A DNA stretch of 35,567 nt from Asticcacaulis sp. (GCF_027484505.1 NZ_JAIXSV010000331.1:1-35567); one strand, 5' to 3'. Positions 24,996 through 33,786 are shown, counted from the stretch's first letter. Numbers and translations are program-made. The notes: generated from the sequence alone by a model not told the origin.

Positions 24996-25988
24996 ATGAA
25001 AACCATGCTTTTGAGACATGCGGCCGTAGCCCTGATGGTGGGGTCGATGCTTGTGTCGGCACCTGTGGCCGAGGCCACCACCTGTCCGGCCACGCCGGAG
25101 GCCTTTGCGCGCCTCAAATCGCGCGTCCTGCATCCCGACCCCAAACATATCGTCGTGGTCGCCCATCGCGCCTGCCACAGTACGGCCCCGGAAAACACGC
25201 CTCAGGCCATCGAGACCTGCTGGAAAATGGGGGTTGAGGTGGTGGAAAACGATGTGCGCCTGACCAGGGACGGCCACATGGTCATCTTCCACGACGACGA
25301 AATCAGCCGGATGACCGATAAATGGGGCTATGTCGAGGATCAGACCCTGGCCGCGCTGCGGCAGGCCCGCCTTAAGGAGCGCAGCGGCGAGGCGGGAACC
25401 TATCTGACGGACCAGCCCATTACCACGGTCGAGGACTATTTTGCCGCCATCAAAAACAAGGTGATGGTCAATTACGAAATCAAGGCGTCCGGGGCGCAGT
25501 TCGTGGCGATGTTCAATGACTCTGTGGCCTTGGCCCGTCGCATGGGCGTGCTCGATCACATTATTTTCAAGATTCCCGATCTCAAATCCCATGGAAAGAC
25601 GACGGCGAAGCATATATTGCAAAGTCTGGTCGTCCCCGATGATGTGATGATCATGCCGATTATCTGGGAATCAGACACCCCGTTTGAAAACCGCGTTAAC
25701 GAGCTGGAAGCTTATAAGGGCATCGGCTACGAGCTGCCGTTTCAGCATCAGGCCTATGTGGCCCCTCTTTCTAACGATCCCCGTCTGGGGCGAAAAGCGA
25801 CCATGATGATCGCGCTTCAGCCCTACTGGAGCGGCGGGCTGGATGACCGTCTGGCAGCGCGTGATCCGGATGCCGCCTGGGGGCGGCTTATCGACCTCGG
25901 TGCGGACCTGATCATGACCGACCGACCGGAAACCCTTGTGAGCTATCTGGAACGCAAGGGCCTGCGGCGGACAGTATGTGACAACTGA
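24996..25988 (+). CDS. Exported glycerophosphodiester phosphodiesterase (GDPD family)
   Basis: The ATG at 24996 opens a signal peptide (MKTMLLRHAAVALMVGSMLV, cleavage near VAEA). The 330-residue protein shows the GDPD active-site order: VVVAHRACHSTAPENT (His57, Arg58), VEVVENDVRLTRDG (Glu84, Asp86), VIFHDDE (His99, Asp100) and VMVNYEIKA. The family hydrolyses glycerophosphodiesters to glycerol-3-phosphate and an alcohol, usually metal-dependently. HRA replaces the more common HRG, and the acidic site reads END rather than EID/EFD, so specificity may differ. It is translationally close to TonB receptor 2 (11 nt) and probably degrades what that receptor imports, in the periplasm. A run of hairpins follows the gene. 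Confidence 0.88.
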   Translation: MKTMLLRHAAVALMVGSMLVSAPVAEATTCPATPEAFARLKSRVLHPDPKHIVVVAHRACHSTAPENTPQAIETCWKMGVEVVENDVRLTRDGHMVIFHDDEISRMTDKWGYVEDQTLAALRQARLKERSGEAGTYLTDQPITTVEDYFAAIKNKVMVNYEIKASGAQFVAMFNDSVALARRMGVLDHIIFKIPDLKSHGKTTAKHILQSLVVPDDVMIMPIIWESDTPFENRVNELEAYKGIGYELPFQHQAYVAPLSNDPRLGRKATMMIALQPYWSGGLDDRLAARDPDAAWGRLIDLGADLIMTDRPETLVSYLERKGLRRTVCDN

Positions 25989-25990
25989 AG

Positions 25991-26112
25991 CCAACGGCCG
26001 AAGAGGCTGACGGCCTCCGGTCGTTGAAGACACGTGAATTTTCCACATGTATCAGCGACATGGAAAATTCTCGAAAAGGATACCAAGAGTCATTTTCAAT
26101 GACGCTTGGTAT
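25991..26112. repeat. Cluster of three hairpins between converging genes
   Basis: Three consecutive inverted repeats are visible: an imperfect one framed by CAACG and CGTTG (25991-26025), GAATTTTCCA with TGGAAAATTC (26036-26045 and 26061-26070), and ATACCAAG-GTCATT with AATGAC-CTTGGTAT (26080-26112, one mismatch in the stem). None has a long T-run. They may act as a bidirectional terminator or mRNA stabiliser; the last resembles a REP-like element. Confidence 0.55.
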
Positions 26113-26128
26113 GAGGCCCTAAAGAGAT

Positions 26129-26926
26129 CTATTGCAGGAAGAACTGCCGTTCAAAGGCGAACATGTCCTTGAAAACGCAGAATTCCGGCGGGCCTAGGGT
26201 GATAACGGGGGCGGTTTTTGACAAGGTGGCGCGCCATTGCCGGTGGGCGCGGTCAAAAGCCTCAGCCTGCTCAGGCGTAAGGGGCTTGATCCAATAGGCA
26301 AGCGAGATGTGAAAGCCATAGGTGTCCGGATCGCTGATACGGATGCCGGTGGCCTCAGATAGGCGGCGGCGCAGGTCGCGCAACTGTCGCGACTGAGCGG
26401 CATCGACCGGTAGCAAGGGCAGGGTGATGGCCCCGCCTTCGGGGGTCGGTGCCGCCAGATCGACCTTCATACGGATAGGCTGGGTCAGACCGGAGCGAAA
26501 GCCTTTGAGGCGTTCGGCCATCAGGCGATGACAGGCCTCTAGCGACAGGTCGCTGGGCACGCCCTGCGGCCATTGGCCGGACCGTTTGCGACTGTTTTCC
26601 GTGACCCCTTCAAATACGGTCATATGATAGCTGGAGGGCGGCAACAGGGTGGCGTTCGACAGGAAGGGGTAGTCGGCGGCCGTGCGATAAATGTCGAGCA
26701 GGGCGTTAAACGCGACGCTGTCCGGACCCTGCTGCGGCAAATGGCAGACGAAGGTATTGCCGGGGTATTTTTTCACCCTTCCATCCGCATGGAACTTCCC
26801 CCCGACCGCATTGGTATTTATCGCCGCCTGTGCGGGGACGGTCATCAAGGCCTGAGCCCCTGCCATGCCGAAGGCCGAGGCGGAGGCGAATTGGTTGATA
26901 AACCGGCGGCGGGAGTAATCGGACAT
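26129..26926 (-). CDS. Tat-exported 2H-type phosphoesterase (DUF1868 family)
   Basis: The 265-residue protein starts with a twin-arginine leader (SRRRFINQFASASAFGMAG, cleavage near AQAA). The body matches DUF1868: KFHADGRVKKYPGNTFVCHL, PPSSYHMTVFEGV and TYGFHISLAYWI. The two H-x-T/S motifs (His101-Met-Thr103 and His206-Ile-Ser208) are the catalytic pair of the 2H phosphoesterase superfamily, whose members open cyclic phosphates or cut similar bonds. It follows TonB receptor 3 by 62 nt with a hairpin between, so it is probably in the same operon. An attractive but unproven role is hydrolysis of cyclic phosphates made by a PI-PLC-like enzyme. Confidence 0.86.
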   Translation of the reverse strand: MSDYSRRRFINQFASASAFGMAGAQALMTVPAQAAINTNAVGGKFHADGRVKKYPGNTFVCHLPQQGPDSVAFNALLDIYRTAADYPFLSNATLLPPSSYHMTVFEGVTENSRKRSGQWPQGVPSDLSLEACHRLMAERLKGFRSGLTQPIRMKVDLAAPTPEGGAITLPLLPVDAAQSRQLRDLRRRLSEATGIRISDPDTYGFHISLAYWIKPLTPEQAEAFDRAHRQWRATLSKTAPVITLGPPEFCVFKDMFAFERQFFLQ

Positions 26927-26944
26927 GGGTATCTCGGAAAATAC

Positions 26945-26966
26945 CCCGGATGGACAGCCATCCGGG
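26945..26966 (-). terminator. Intercistronic stem-loop after TonB receptor 3
   Basis: Perfect 9-bp stem CCCGGATGG/CCATCCGGG with a 4-nt loop, 22 nt past the receptor stop on the minus strand and followed by GTATTTTCC. It ends only 18 nt before the phosphoesterase start, so it is likely a partial terminator or processing site that lowers downstream expression. Confidence 0.6.
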
Positions 26967-26988
26967 AAGGGGTGTGAGGGACACAGGT

Positions 26989-29706
26989 TTAGAAATTGGC
27001 GCTGAGGCCCAGCATGTATACGGAGGGTACATACAGACGCTTGGCGGCAATTTCCTGATCGTTGCCGATATTGGTATCGGCGCCCTGATTGGTGATATTG
27101 CTGCCAGATAAGGAGACCGTATAAACCCGGTTTAGCTTGTACGACAGGTTGAGATCAAAATAGTCGCGCGGGGTATTGTAGGCGAGCTTGTAGAGGCTGG
27201 CGGTTGAGATATTGTCCGCATTGGGCAGGTTGGTCGAACCGCTGATACGGCCATCCCAGGCCTGCCCGGTGTGATTCCAAGCTATACGCGCCCGGAACCC
27301 TTGTTTGTCTTCATAAAAGAAGGCCAGATTGTAGGCGTTTTTCGCCTGATCGGGGAGGGTTTTGAAGTTGTAGGTGCTGCCGTCCGACAGCCTGACCGGG
27401 AAGCGCGTTTTCATAATGACCCCATTGGCCTGCATCCCCAGATTGGACCACAGACCCGGCAGGTCATTGAAGTGTTTTACGAAGTTGAATTCCAGCCCGG
27501 TGACCTTGGTGGTGTAGGGAGAGTTCACCGGCCGGGTCCACAGATAATCCGTACCGTCCAGTGTCGCCAGGGTTTGCACCTTGTAGATTTCGTTCTGCAC
27601 GGCCTTATGGAACAAACCAATCGTGAACAGACCTTCACCCTTATCGAAATAGAATTCCTGTATCAGGTCGAAATTGTCAGAAACGCGGGCTTCCAGATCG
27701 GGGTTCCCCGATGTGCGCGTCGGCGTCGCGCTGGTGTAGTCGATGACGCCGCCACGCAGGCTTTTCTGCGTCAGGCTGGGGCGACCCATTGTGCGGCTAT
27801 AGGCAAAACGCGCACGGCTTTGCGAGGATGTATTATAGATGAAGCTGAACGAGGGCAGGAGATCGGTCTGTTTGTCGCTGGCCGTGGCATAGACGTAGCC
27901 GGTCGCCCCCGTGCCGCCGCTGACATTATTATAGCCCCACGTCGCATAGTCCGTCTGTTCGGCGCGCAGCCCGCCCTGCGCCTCCCAGGTCGGGGTACGC
28001 CAGCGCATCATGACGAAGCCCGCGGCGATCTTTTCGGTGGTGCCAAAGCGGTTGCCGATGGCGCTGTTATTGACCGTGGCGGCAAGGGCATGGGTCAGGT
28101 CGGACAGTTTGCCCATATCGGCCAGCGGGATACAGACATCGCAACCCGGTCCGCTGAGATATTGACCGGTGACGACCGAGCTAAGCAGAATGCCGCTGGC
28201 AGACGAGCCGTAATCCGTGCGGCTATAGTCATCGCTGCGGCTGTTGCGACTGAACTTGAAACCGCCGGAGACGCCGAAGCCTTCGTCCGCCAGCGTCAGG
28301 CCATAGTCAAGGCGCGCTTCCATTTCCGTGAGTTGCGCGTCTGTGGAGAAGCGCTCCTCAAGATTCCGCCCGCCGCTGGCACCGCTCTGTCCGCCGCCAT
28401 TGGCTGTGGAATAGTTGGCAAAATTGGCGGCCTTGGCCGGGAAGGTCGTGCCGATCGGGGTCCAGATGAAATAGTCCCCTTGCTGACGAATGGCGTAATA
28501 TTCGTTATTGGCCGCAGGCAAAGAGAAACGATTGAACAACTGCGGATTGTCAAACGTGGCCTTGGACGTGCCCAGTTTCACTTCACCGGTCATCTTGTCC
28601 GTGAAGCTGTGGTTTAGGGTCAGGTTGAGGCCGCTGATTTTACGTTCGAAACCCGCTTGCAGATACTGGTACAGGCTGGCGATGTCGTCCATCTCGGCAT
28701 AGCCGTCTGCGAAGTTTTTGGCGTCGTAGTTTGAGCCGTTTTGCGCCGGATCCAGCGTGGCTTCGTTGCGAACAAAGTCCTCTTTCTGATCCAGCACATA
28801 GGCCCCGATCGACAGTTTCGTCAGATCATCCATGCGCCACGACAGCTTACCATAAAGGGCTGAGCGTTCGCGCGTGTCGTCGTAATTGTGCGAAGTGCGG
28901 GACGAGGGCACGGACTTGTAAGTTCCGCTATAGGGATCGAAAACGACGGCCAACCCTCCTGACTTAGCTGTGGGCCCGAAGGAATAGGCATCGCCGCCAT
29001 TTTCATACTGGGCGATGTTCATCTCGCGGCGCCAGTAGGAGCCGGAAAGCGCCACGCCGAACTGATCACGATTGCCGAAACGGCGCGTTGTCAAAAACTC
29101 CGCCTGATAGGTTTCGCGGTCGCCACCATAGCGCTTTTTGTTGTCGGTTACGCCGCTGCGCACGGTGAGGCTGTTGCGGTTACGCTTGCTGTCCAGCGCA
29201 TCTGGCACCGAGAAGTTGACGCTGCCGCCGACCGAATGTCCCTCCATATCGGCGGTGGAGGTTTTCAGGACGGTGATGCGGCTGGCAATATTCGACGGCA
29301 GGGCGTCCATGTAAAACTGACGGCCGCCGCCATAGTTGGCATTGTCTGGCGAGGCCATCATGAAGCCATCCACCGTGGTGGTATTGTAGCTGGTGTTGAA
29401 GCCGCGAATGGTCACAAAGCGTGGCTCACCCAGATAGGTCCACACATTGACCCCGGCCACCCGGCGCAGCGCCTCACCGGCATTGAAATCAGCGAGCTTG
29501 CCCACATCATCGGCTGAGACGACATCAACAATGCGGCTATCCTGACGTTTGACAACAATGGCGGACTTGTCCGCTGCCCGCTGACCGGTCACCACGACTT
29601 CGGTCACGTTGTCTGTCGTTTGCGCCACGGCCGAGGCGGCACCAAGGCCCGCCAGGGCGGCGCTGAGAAAAAGGCGGTTACGCCAGTGAGAGCGGTGGTT
29701 GGTCAT
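26989..29706 (-). CDS. TonB-dependent outer-membrane receptor 3
   Basis: The ATG at 29706 has AGGGGA about 6 nt upstream. The 905-residue protein has a signal peptide (WRNRLFLSAALAGLGAASAVAQ), a TonB-box-like TEVVVTGQR, a plug (GKLADFNAGEALRRVAGVNVW, VTIRGFNTSYNTTTVDGFM, DMEGHSVGGSVNFSVPDAL) and a barrel ending YMLGLSANF. An unusual CDVCIP (two cysteines) lies in an extracellular-loop-like stretch near residue 520. It is divergent from ROK3 and precedes the 2H phosphoesterase gene on the same strand, so import and hydrolysis again appear coupled. It is a TIGR01782-like receptor with unknown ligand. Confidence 0.93.
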   Translation of the reverse strand: MTNHRSHWRNRLFLSAALAGLGAASAVAQTTDNVTEVVVTGQRAADKSAIVVKRQDSRIVDVVSADDVGKLADFNAGEALRRVAGVNVWTYLGEPRFVTIRGFNTSYNTTTVDGFMMASPDNANYGGGRQFYMDALPSNIASRITVLKTSTADMEGHSVGGSVNFSVPDALDSKRNRNSLTVRSGVTDNKKRYGGDRETYQAEFLTTRRFGNRDQFGVALSGSYWRREMNIAQYENGGDAYSFGPTAKSGGLAVVFDPYSGTYKSVPSSRTSHNYDDTRERSALYGKLSWRMDDLTKLSIGAYVLDQKEDFVRNEATLDPAQNGSNYDAKNFADGYAEMDDIASLYQYLQAGFERKISGLNLTLNHSFTDKMTGEVKLGTSKATFDNPQLFNRFSLPAANNEYYAIRQQGDYFIWTPIGTTFPAKAANFANYSTANGGGQSGASGGRNLEERFSTDAQLTEMEARLDYGLTLADEGFGVSGGFKFSRNSRSDDYSRTDYGSSASGILLSSVVTGQYLSGPGCDVCIPLADMGKLSDLTHALAATVNNSAIGNRFGTTEKIAAGFVMMRWRTPTWEAQGGLRAEQTDYATWGYNNVSGGTGATGYVYATASDKQTDLLPSFSFIYNTSSQSRARFAYSRTMGRPSLTQKSLRGGVIDYTSATPTRTSGNPDLEARVSDNFDLIQEFYFDKGEGLFTIGLFHKAVQNEIYKVQTLATLDGTDYLWTRPVNSPYTTKVTGLEFNFVKHFNDLPGLWSNLGMQANGVIMKTRFPVRLSDGSTYNFKTLPDQAKNAYNLAFFYEDKQGFRARIAWNHTGQAWDGRISGSTNLPNADNISTASLYKLAYNTPRDYFDLNLSYKLNRVYTVSLSGSNITNQGADTNIGNDQEIAAKRLYVPSVYMLGLSANF

Positions 29707-29735
29707 AGCGGTCCCCTAAAGCCGCGCCCAAATAC

Positions 29736-29835
29736 ACACAATGTGTAAGGTGAGGCGCGAAATTTTCGTGTCAGGCCCTCGTTAACACACTTTAAGTGTA
29801 TTTAATGTGACAAGATACAAATAAAGTGTATTTTT
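29736..29835. promoter_or_regulatory. ROK3 operator candidates between TonB receptor 3 and ROK3
   Basis: Three related elements: ACACA-A-TGTGT (29736-29746), ACACTT-T-AAGTGT (29787-29799) and a half-site AAAGTGTATTT (29824-29834). TTTAAGTGTATTTAA and ATAAAGTGTATTTTT repeat 30 bp apart. All share an ACACTT/AAGTGT-like core. Confidence 0.5.
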
Positions 29836-29860
29836 ATATAAAATGGGGTATGAGGCCCGC

Positions 29861-30991
29861 ATGCAGACCGATATCCCTTTGATTCCCGACCTTGGCCGCA
29901 ATGATCGGCGCGTTTTGGGCCTGTTGTTCCGCCATCGCGCCCTGACCCAGTCCGGGCTTGTCGAACAGACGCAACTGACGCAGCAGTCCGTTTCGCGCAT
30001 TCTGGCGCGGTTAGGCGAGACAGGGCTGGTCGGCACGGGTGGGCGGGTCAGCGCCGAGGGGCGCCGGGGCTATCCCAGTACGGCCCTGTCTCTGCGGCCT
30101 GAGCACGGTTTCAGCCTCGGCATCGCGGTTCTGGCCGGGCGTGTCTCCATGGTCATCAGCGACTTTTCAGGTGCGGCCCGCACCCAGAAAGGGCTGTCGC
30201 TCAATCCGGTGGGGGTGTCGCGAACGCTGAACGCTGTGGATGACGCGCTCGATGAACTCTGCGGTTCGTTCGGCTATGCGCGTTCGCAGTTAACCGGCAT
30301 AGGGATCGCCGTTTCGGGCTCCTTCATCGCCGGCGGCGGGTTCAACACGCCCACCTATCTAGAGGAATGGGCGGGGATAGATATCGAGCGGCTGTTCGCT
30401 GACCGCTTCGGGGTGATCGCTATCGCCGATAATGATGGCAATGCCGCCGCCGTGGCCGAAAGCCAGTTTGGCGTCGGGCGCTGGGCGGACAGCTTCGCCT
30501 ATCTGTATATTTCGGCCGGCGTCGGGGGCGGGGTCATCCTTGACGGGGAGCCTTGGCGTGGGCGGCACGGCAATGCCGGTGAATTTGCCGGTGGCCTGCC
30601 GCCACACATTTTTCCTTTTCCGAATCTGGAGCTGCTGCGGCAACTGGTGGTGCGCGAGGGAGAGGCCTTCGACACGGTCGATGCGATGGTGCAGGGATTT
30701 AACGCCGACTGGCCCGCAATTGAAGAATGGATCGCGCGTGTGAAGGATTCTCTGTCTATTATCGCCTCGAACGCCACGGCCATACTCGATGTGGACGCTA
30801 TTGTTCTGGGCGGGCAGATGCCGACGGAACTGGCACAACGCGTCATTCCGCACATCGAGCTGTTCGATCAGAAACGCCGCAGCGTGCCGCGCCCTCTGGC
30901 GCGCATCGTTCCGGCCGAAGCCTCTGGAGAGGTCGCGGCTATCGGCGCCAGCCTTTTGCCGCTGAAGCGATTGTTTTTCGGCGCTGAATGA
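29861..30991 (+). CDS. ROK-family transcriptional regulator (ROK3)
   Basis: The ATG at 29861 is favoured by GAGG five bases upstream; an earlier in-frame ATG at 29843 has none and abuts the repeats. The 376-residue protein has an N-terminal helix-turn-helix (LGRNDRRVLGLLFRHRALTQ, then QTQLTQQSVSRILARLGE) and a ROK domain with IADNDGNAAAVAE and YISAGVGGGVILDGEPWRG. The zinc-binding cysteines are absent: GNAGEFAGGLPPHIFPFPNL occupies that place. This sequence closely matches the same stretch of ROK4. It is divergent from TonB receptor 3, and converges on the second MFS gene with 36 nt between stops. Confidence 0.9.
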   Translation: MQTDIPLIPDLGRNDRRVLGLLFRHRALTQSGLVEQTQLTQQSVSRILARLGETGLVGTGGRVSAEGRRGYPSTALSLRPEHGFSLGIAVLAGRVSMVISDFSGAARTQKGLSLNPVGVSRTLNAVDDALDELCGSFGYARSQLTGIGIAVSGSFIAGGGFNTPTYLEEWAGIDIERLFADRFGVIAIADNDGNAAAVAESQFGVGRWADSFAYLYISAGVGGGVILDGEPWRGRHGNAGEFAGGLPPHIFPFPNLELLRQLVVREGEAFDTVDAMVQGFNADWPAIEEWIARVKDSLSIIASNATAILDVDAIVLGGQMPTELAQRVIPHIELFDQKRRSVPRPLARIVPAEASGEVAAIGASLLPLKRLFFGAE

Positions 30992-31027
30992 AGTCAGCAC
31001 GTCGCGTCGGCAGCCCGCTCGGTGCCT

Positions 31028-32374
31028 CTACGGAGATGGGCTTTGCAGCGTCACCCTGCGTAGACGTAAGGAAATGAGCGCAACGGCCAAAGCCCCGGCG
31101 AGCGAAGGCAGCACCATCAGAGCAACGATGGCGTCGGCGCCCTGACCGGTGGCGCGATAGGGGATGCGTTCCAGTCCTATCCCCACTGCGTACACGGCGG
31201 CGGCCTGTGCCAGCTTGGCCCCGAAGGTGAACAGGCCAAACCATTTGGTGGCCTGCGCTGCGTCGAACGCCACGGCCTTGGCGAATAGCCCCCAGGTGTA
31301 CATGGAGACACCCCCGCCAGCGGCCCCATAGAGGAGGCCAATGCTCAGGGTGAGGGGCGGGGTCAGGCGGCTCAGGGTAAAAAAGGCCACGCAAGCGGCA
31401 GCCAGAAACAGGGCGGCGAGCGTGTAGAGGGCTTCCGGTGCCTGACGACGGGTCAGCCACGCCCACAGCGGCTGACTGAGCAGCTTGCCCAGTGCCACAA
31501 AGGTCATGAAGCCCAGCGCTGACACGGCGTCCGGCGCGGCATAGGCGGTGAAATAGGGTTCCAGCTTATCGAAGAAGGGTCCGGTGGCAGAAACGCACAC
31601 CATGGCCGCGATAAGATAAAGATAGGCCGGGCTGGGGCCCGCACCCGCCGTGAGAGTCAAGGGGGCGGCCGGGGCTGGTGTGTGTGGTGAAGCAATGACT
31701 TCGCCCGCGTGGTGTCGCGACAGCAGGAAGGCGAAGCCGCAAGACAGGGTCACGAGCGCCAGAGAGATTAGAAAGAAGTCCGGGCCGGACACCGCGCTGA
31801 TCTTCCCCATATGGTGCAGGCCGGTGTGCCTCACCCACGAGGCTGTGACGCCGGTCAGAAACAGGGTCGCCGCACCGCTGGCGATATAGCGGATGGAGGC
31901 GAGACCGAAACGGTCCGAGTCCGAAGACGAGGCCAGGGCGAAATAGGTGTTATGCGGGACGTCGTAGAGGGCATAGGCGATGCGAAACGCCATCAGAGCG
32001 GTGATGGTGTAGACAAGGCGCGCCTCCTGCGGCACGCGACCGGCATAGGCGAAGAGGACGAAGCATAGCCCGGCCAGTAGGCTGCCGTAGAATTGTGCTC
32101 GCGCCGCCGCGGCGGCGCGGGAGACAAACCGCGTCATCAGACGACCGATCACTAGGTCCGCTACGGCATTGAGCACGAGTGAAGCGCCGATAATGCTACC
32201 GGCGACATCCGGAGCGAGGCCCACGGCTTCGGTCAGGAAGAAGATGAACAACAGGCTTGAGGCGTTCCACAACAAGGCTTTGCCAAAGCTGGCCAGACCA
32301 TAGGCAAGCTTCTGACGCGACGGCGAGGGCACGTTGGCAAGGTTCACGAGGTGAGCATAGGGATCATTGTGCAC
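31028..32374 (-). CDS. MFS transporter of the GPH (MFS_2) type, second copy
   Basis: The start is uncertain: a GTG at 32374 lies 16 nt after the ROK4 stop and is preferred, since the open frame further upstream overlaps ROK4; GTGs at 32347 and 32332 are alternatives. The resulting 448-residue protein opens with YGLASFGKALLWNASSLLFI and FFLTEAVGL. This parallels the start of the MFS protein at 14688-15980 and fits a GPH-type cation symporter with about 12 membrane segments. It is probably co-transcribed with ROK4, an arrangement in which the regulator controls its own carrier. Substrate unknown; a sugar, polyol or its phosphate-free derivative fits the context. Confidence 0.85.
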   Translation of the reverse strand: MHNDPYAHLVNLANVPSPSRQKLAYGLASFGKALLWNASSLLFIFFLTEAVGLAPDVAGSIIGASLVLNAVADLVIGRLMTRFVSRAAAAARAQFYGSLLAGLCFVLFAYAGRVPQEARLVYTITALMAFRIAYALYDVPHNTYFALASSSDSDRFGLASIRYIASGAATLFLTGVTASWVRHTGLHHMGKISAVSGPDFFLISLALVTLSCGFAFLLSRHHAGEVIASPHTPAPAAPLTLTAGAGPSPAYLYLIAAMVCVSATGPFFDKLEPYFTAYAAPDAVSALGFMTFVALGKLLSQPLWAWLTRRQAPEALYTLAALFLAAACVAFFTLSRLTPPLTLSIGLLYGAAGGGVSMYTWGLFAKAVAFDAAQATKWFGLFTFGAKLAQAAAVYAVGIGLERIPYRATGQGADAIVALMVLPSLAGALAVALISLRLRRVTLQSPSP

Positions 32375-32390
32375 ACCGATATGACAGGGC

Positions 32391-33527
32391 TTACAACAGT
32401 TCGGTTTTGAACACCCGCAGCTTAAGCGGTACGGCGGCGGCCCCCAGAGCGGTGGCGTCGCCAGTGACTTCTGAGGGAACGACGCGCGGCTGCGGCCGGT
32501 CAAAGCCGCGCCTGGGCGCATGGCGCATATCCACGCGCTCGATCATGCGTTCGGCCAAGGCGCGCGGCACGCGGCCCCCGATGACGATGGCCTGCGGATC
32601 GACGATGGCAGCGCAGGCCGAACAGGCGAGAGACAGGGAATCGCTGATACGGTTCAGCCAGTCATTGACCGCAGGCGAGTGGATATCCAGCGCGTTAAGC
32701 ATGTCGCCTATGGTGTCGTATTCCTCGTCCCGGCGCGCGAAGCAGTGGCGCAGCAATTCCAGTGTGGGGGGGGTGTAGATAAATTTGGGCAGGGCGCCGG
32801 CAAATTCTCCGGCATTGCCATGCACACCGCGCATGAGTTGCCCGTTGATCACCAGCCCCCCCCCGAAGCCCGTAGCGATATACATATAGGCAAAGGTGCG
32901 CGCCCAGCGGCCAATGCCAACCAGACTTTCACCGGCGGCGGCGACATTGCCGTCATTGTCGGCCCAGGCGGGCAGACCAAAGGCGTCTTCGAAGATTTCG
33001 GCCACATCGACACCGGCCCACTCATCAAGGCTGCGTGGGCCATTAAAGCGTCGCCCGCCTTCCAGCGCAAACCCGGTAATGCCGATGCCGATGCCGATAA
33101 CCCGCCGGGGGCTGATGGCCGCGTCAGTGCAGAGATCGGCAAAGGCCTGCTGCACGCCGTCCAGCACCCCTTCGCGCGACATGACCGGCGGGGTGAAGCG
33201 CCGAGAGCCGCGATCCTGCCCGGCAAGGTCCATCAGCAGGACAGAGACGGCGTCGGCCATGATGGAGACGCCCAGCGTAAACAGATGGTCGGGATTGAGC
33301 GACAGGGCTGTCCCCGGCGGGCCGCGACGTCCGGAAGCGACGCGGTCTCCGATGAGCAGGAAGCCTTGTTCAATCAGGTCACCTACCGTACGCGACACGG
33401 TCTGCTGTTTGAGACCGGTGTGTGCCACGATATCGGCCTGGGTGGTGGCCTGACGGCTCTGGACCAGACTGAGTATGCGGCGTTCAGTGGTGGAGGTCGG
33501 CAGCAACGGATCGGTCAGGGCAAGCAT
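32391..33527 (-). CDS. ROK-family transcriptional regulator (ROK4)
   Basis: The ATG at 33527 is chosen because it leads into the helix-turn-helix (TERRILSLVQSRQATTQADI, then TGLKQQTVSRTVGDLIEQG); a longer open frame upstream runs through the operator-like repeat and is unlikely to be coding. The 378-residue protein has a ROK domain with WADNDGNVAAAGE and YIATGFGGGLVINGQLMRG. GNAGEFAGALPKFIYTPPTL replaces the zinc motif, nearly as in ROK3. It is divergent from TonB receptor 4. The second MFS gene begins 16 nt after its stop. Two 25-bp repeats in the divergent region are its probable operators. Confidence 0.9.
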   Translation of the reverse strand: MLALTDPLLPTSTTERRILSLVQSRQATTQADIVAHTGLKQQTVSRTVGDLIEQGFLLIGDRVASGRRGPPGTALSLNPDHLFTLGVSIMADAVSVLLMDLAGQDRGSRRFTPPVMSREGVLDGVQQAFADLCTDAAISPRRVIGIGIGITGFALEGGRRFNGPRSLDEWAGVDVAEIFEDAFGLPAWADNDGNVAAAGESLVGIGRWARTFAYMYIATGFGGGLVINGQLMRGVHGNAGEFAGALPKFIYTPPTLELLRHCFARRDEEYDTIGDMLNALDIHSPAVNDWLNRISDSLSLACSACAAIVDPQAIVIGGRVPRALAERMIERVDMRHAPRRGFDRPQPRVVPSEVTGDATALGAAAVPLKLRVFKTELL

Positions 33528-33677
33528 TAAGGGGTCCAGATAGGCGGCGTTCGGGTCATAAGGAGGCGCAGGGCAAACTCGCTGCCAGATACCTTGGCGT
33601 TGCGAAGGGTGCAAGGCAAATGCGGCGTCGCATTTATAACACGGGATACGTAAATATAAACCAAACTCCGCCCTTAA

Positions 33678-33786
33678 AATACGCATATTGGGTGTAAATT
33701 GCGCTATAGATGCCCATGCGCCGGGCGTATTTCCGGATTTTTCAGTTCAAATGTCATAAATAATACGCATAATGGGTTTAATTGCG
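33678..33786. promoter_or_regulatory. Twin operator repeats between ROK4 and TonB receptor 4
   Basis: A 25-26 bp sequence beginning AATACGCAT and ending TTGCG occurs at 33678-33703 and 33762-33786 in the same orientation, differing by two substitutions and one base. Copy starts are 84 bp apart, about eight helical turns. The first is near ROK4, the second 33 nt from the receptor ATG. Confidence 0.65.

Noticed and set aside
27271-28617. A 448-codon plus-strand frame
   Set aside because: Antisense to TonB receptor 3; no recognisable domain or ribosome-binding site.
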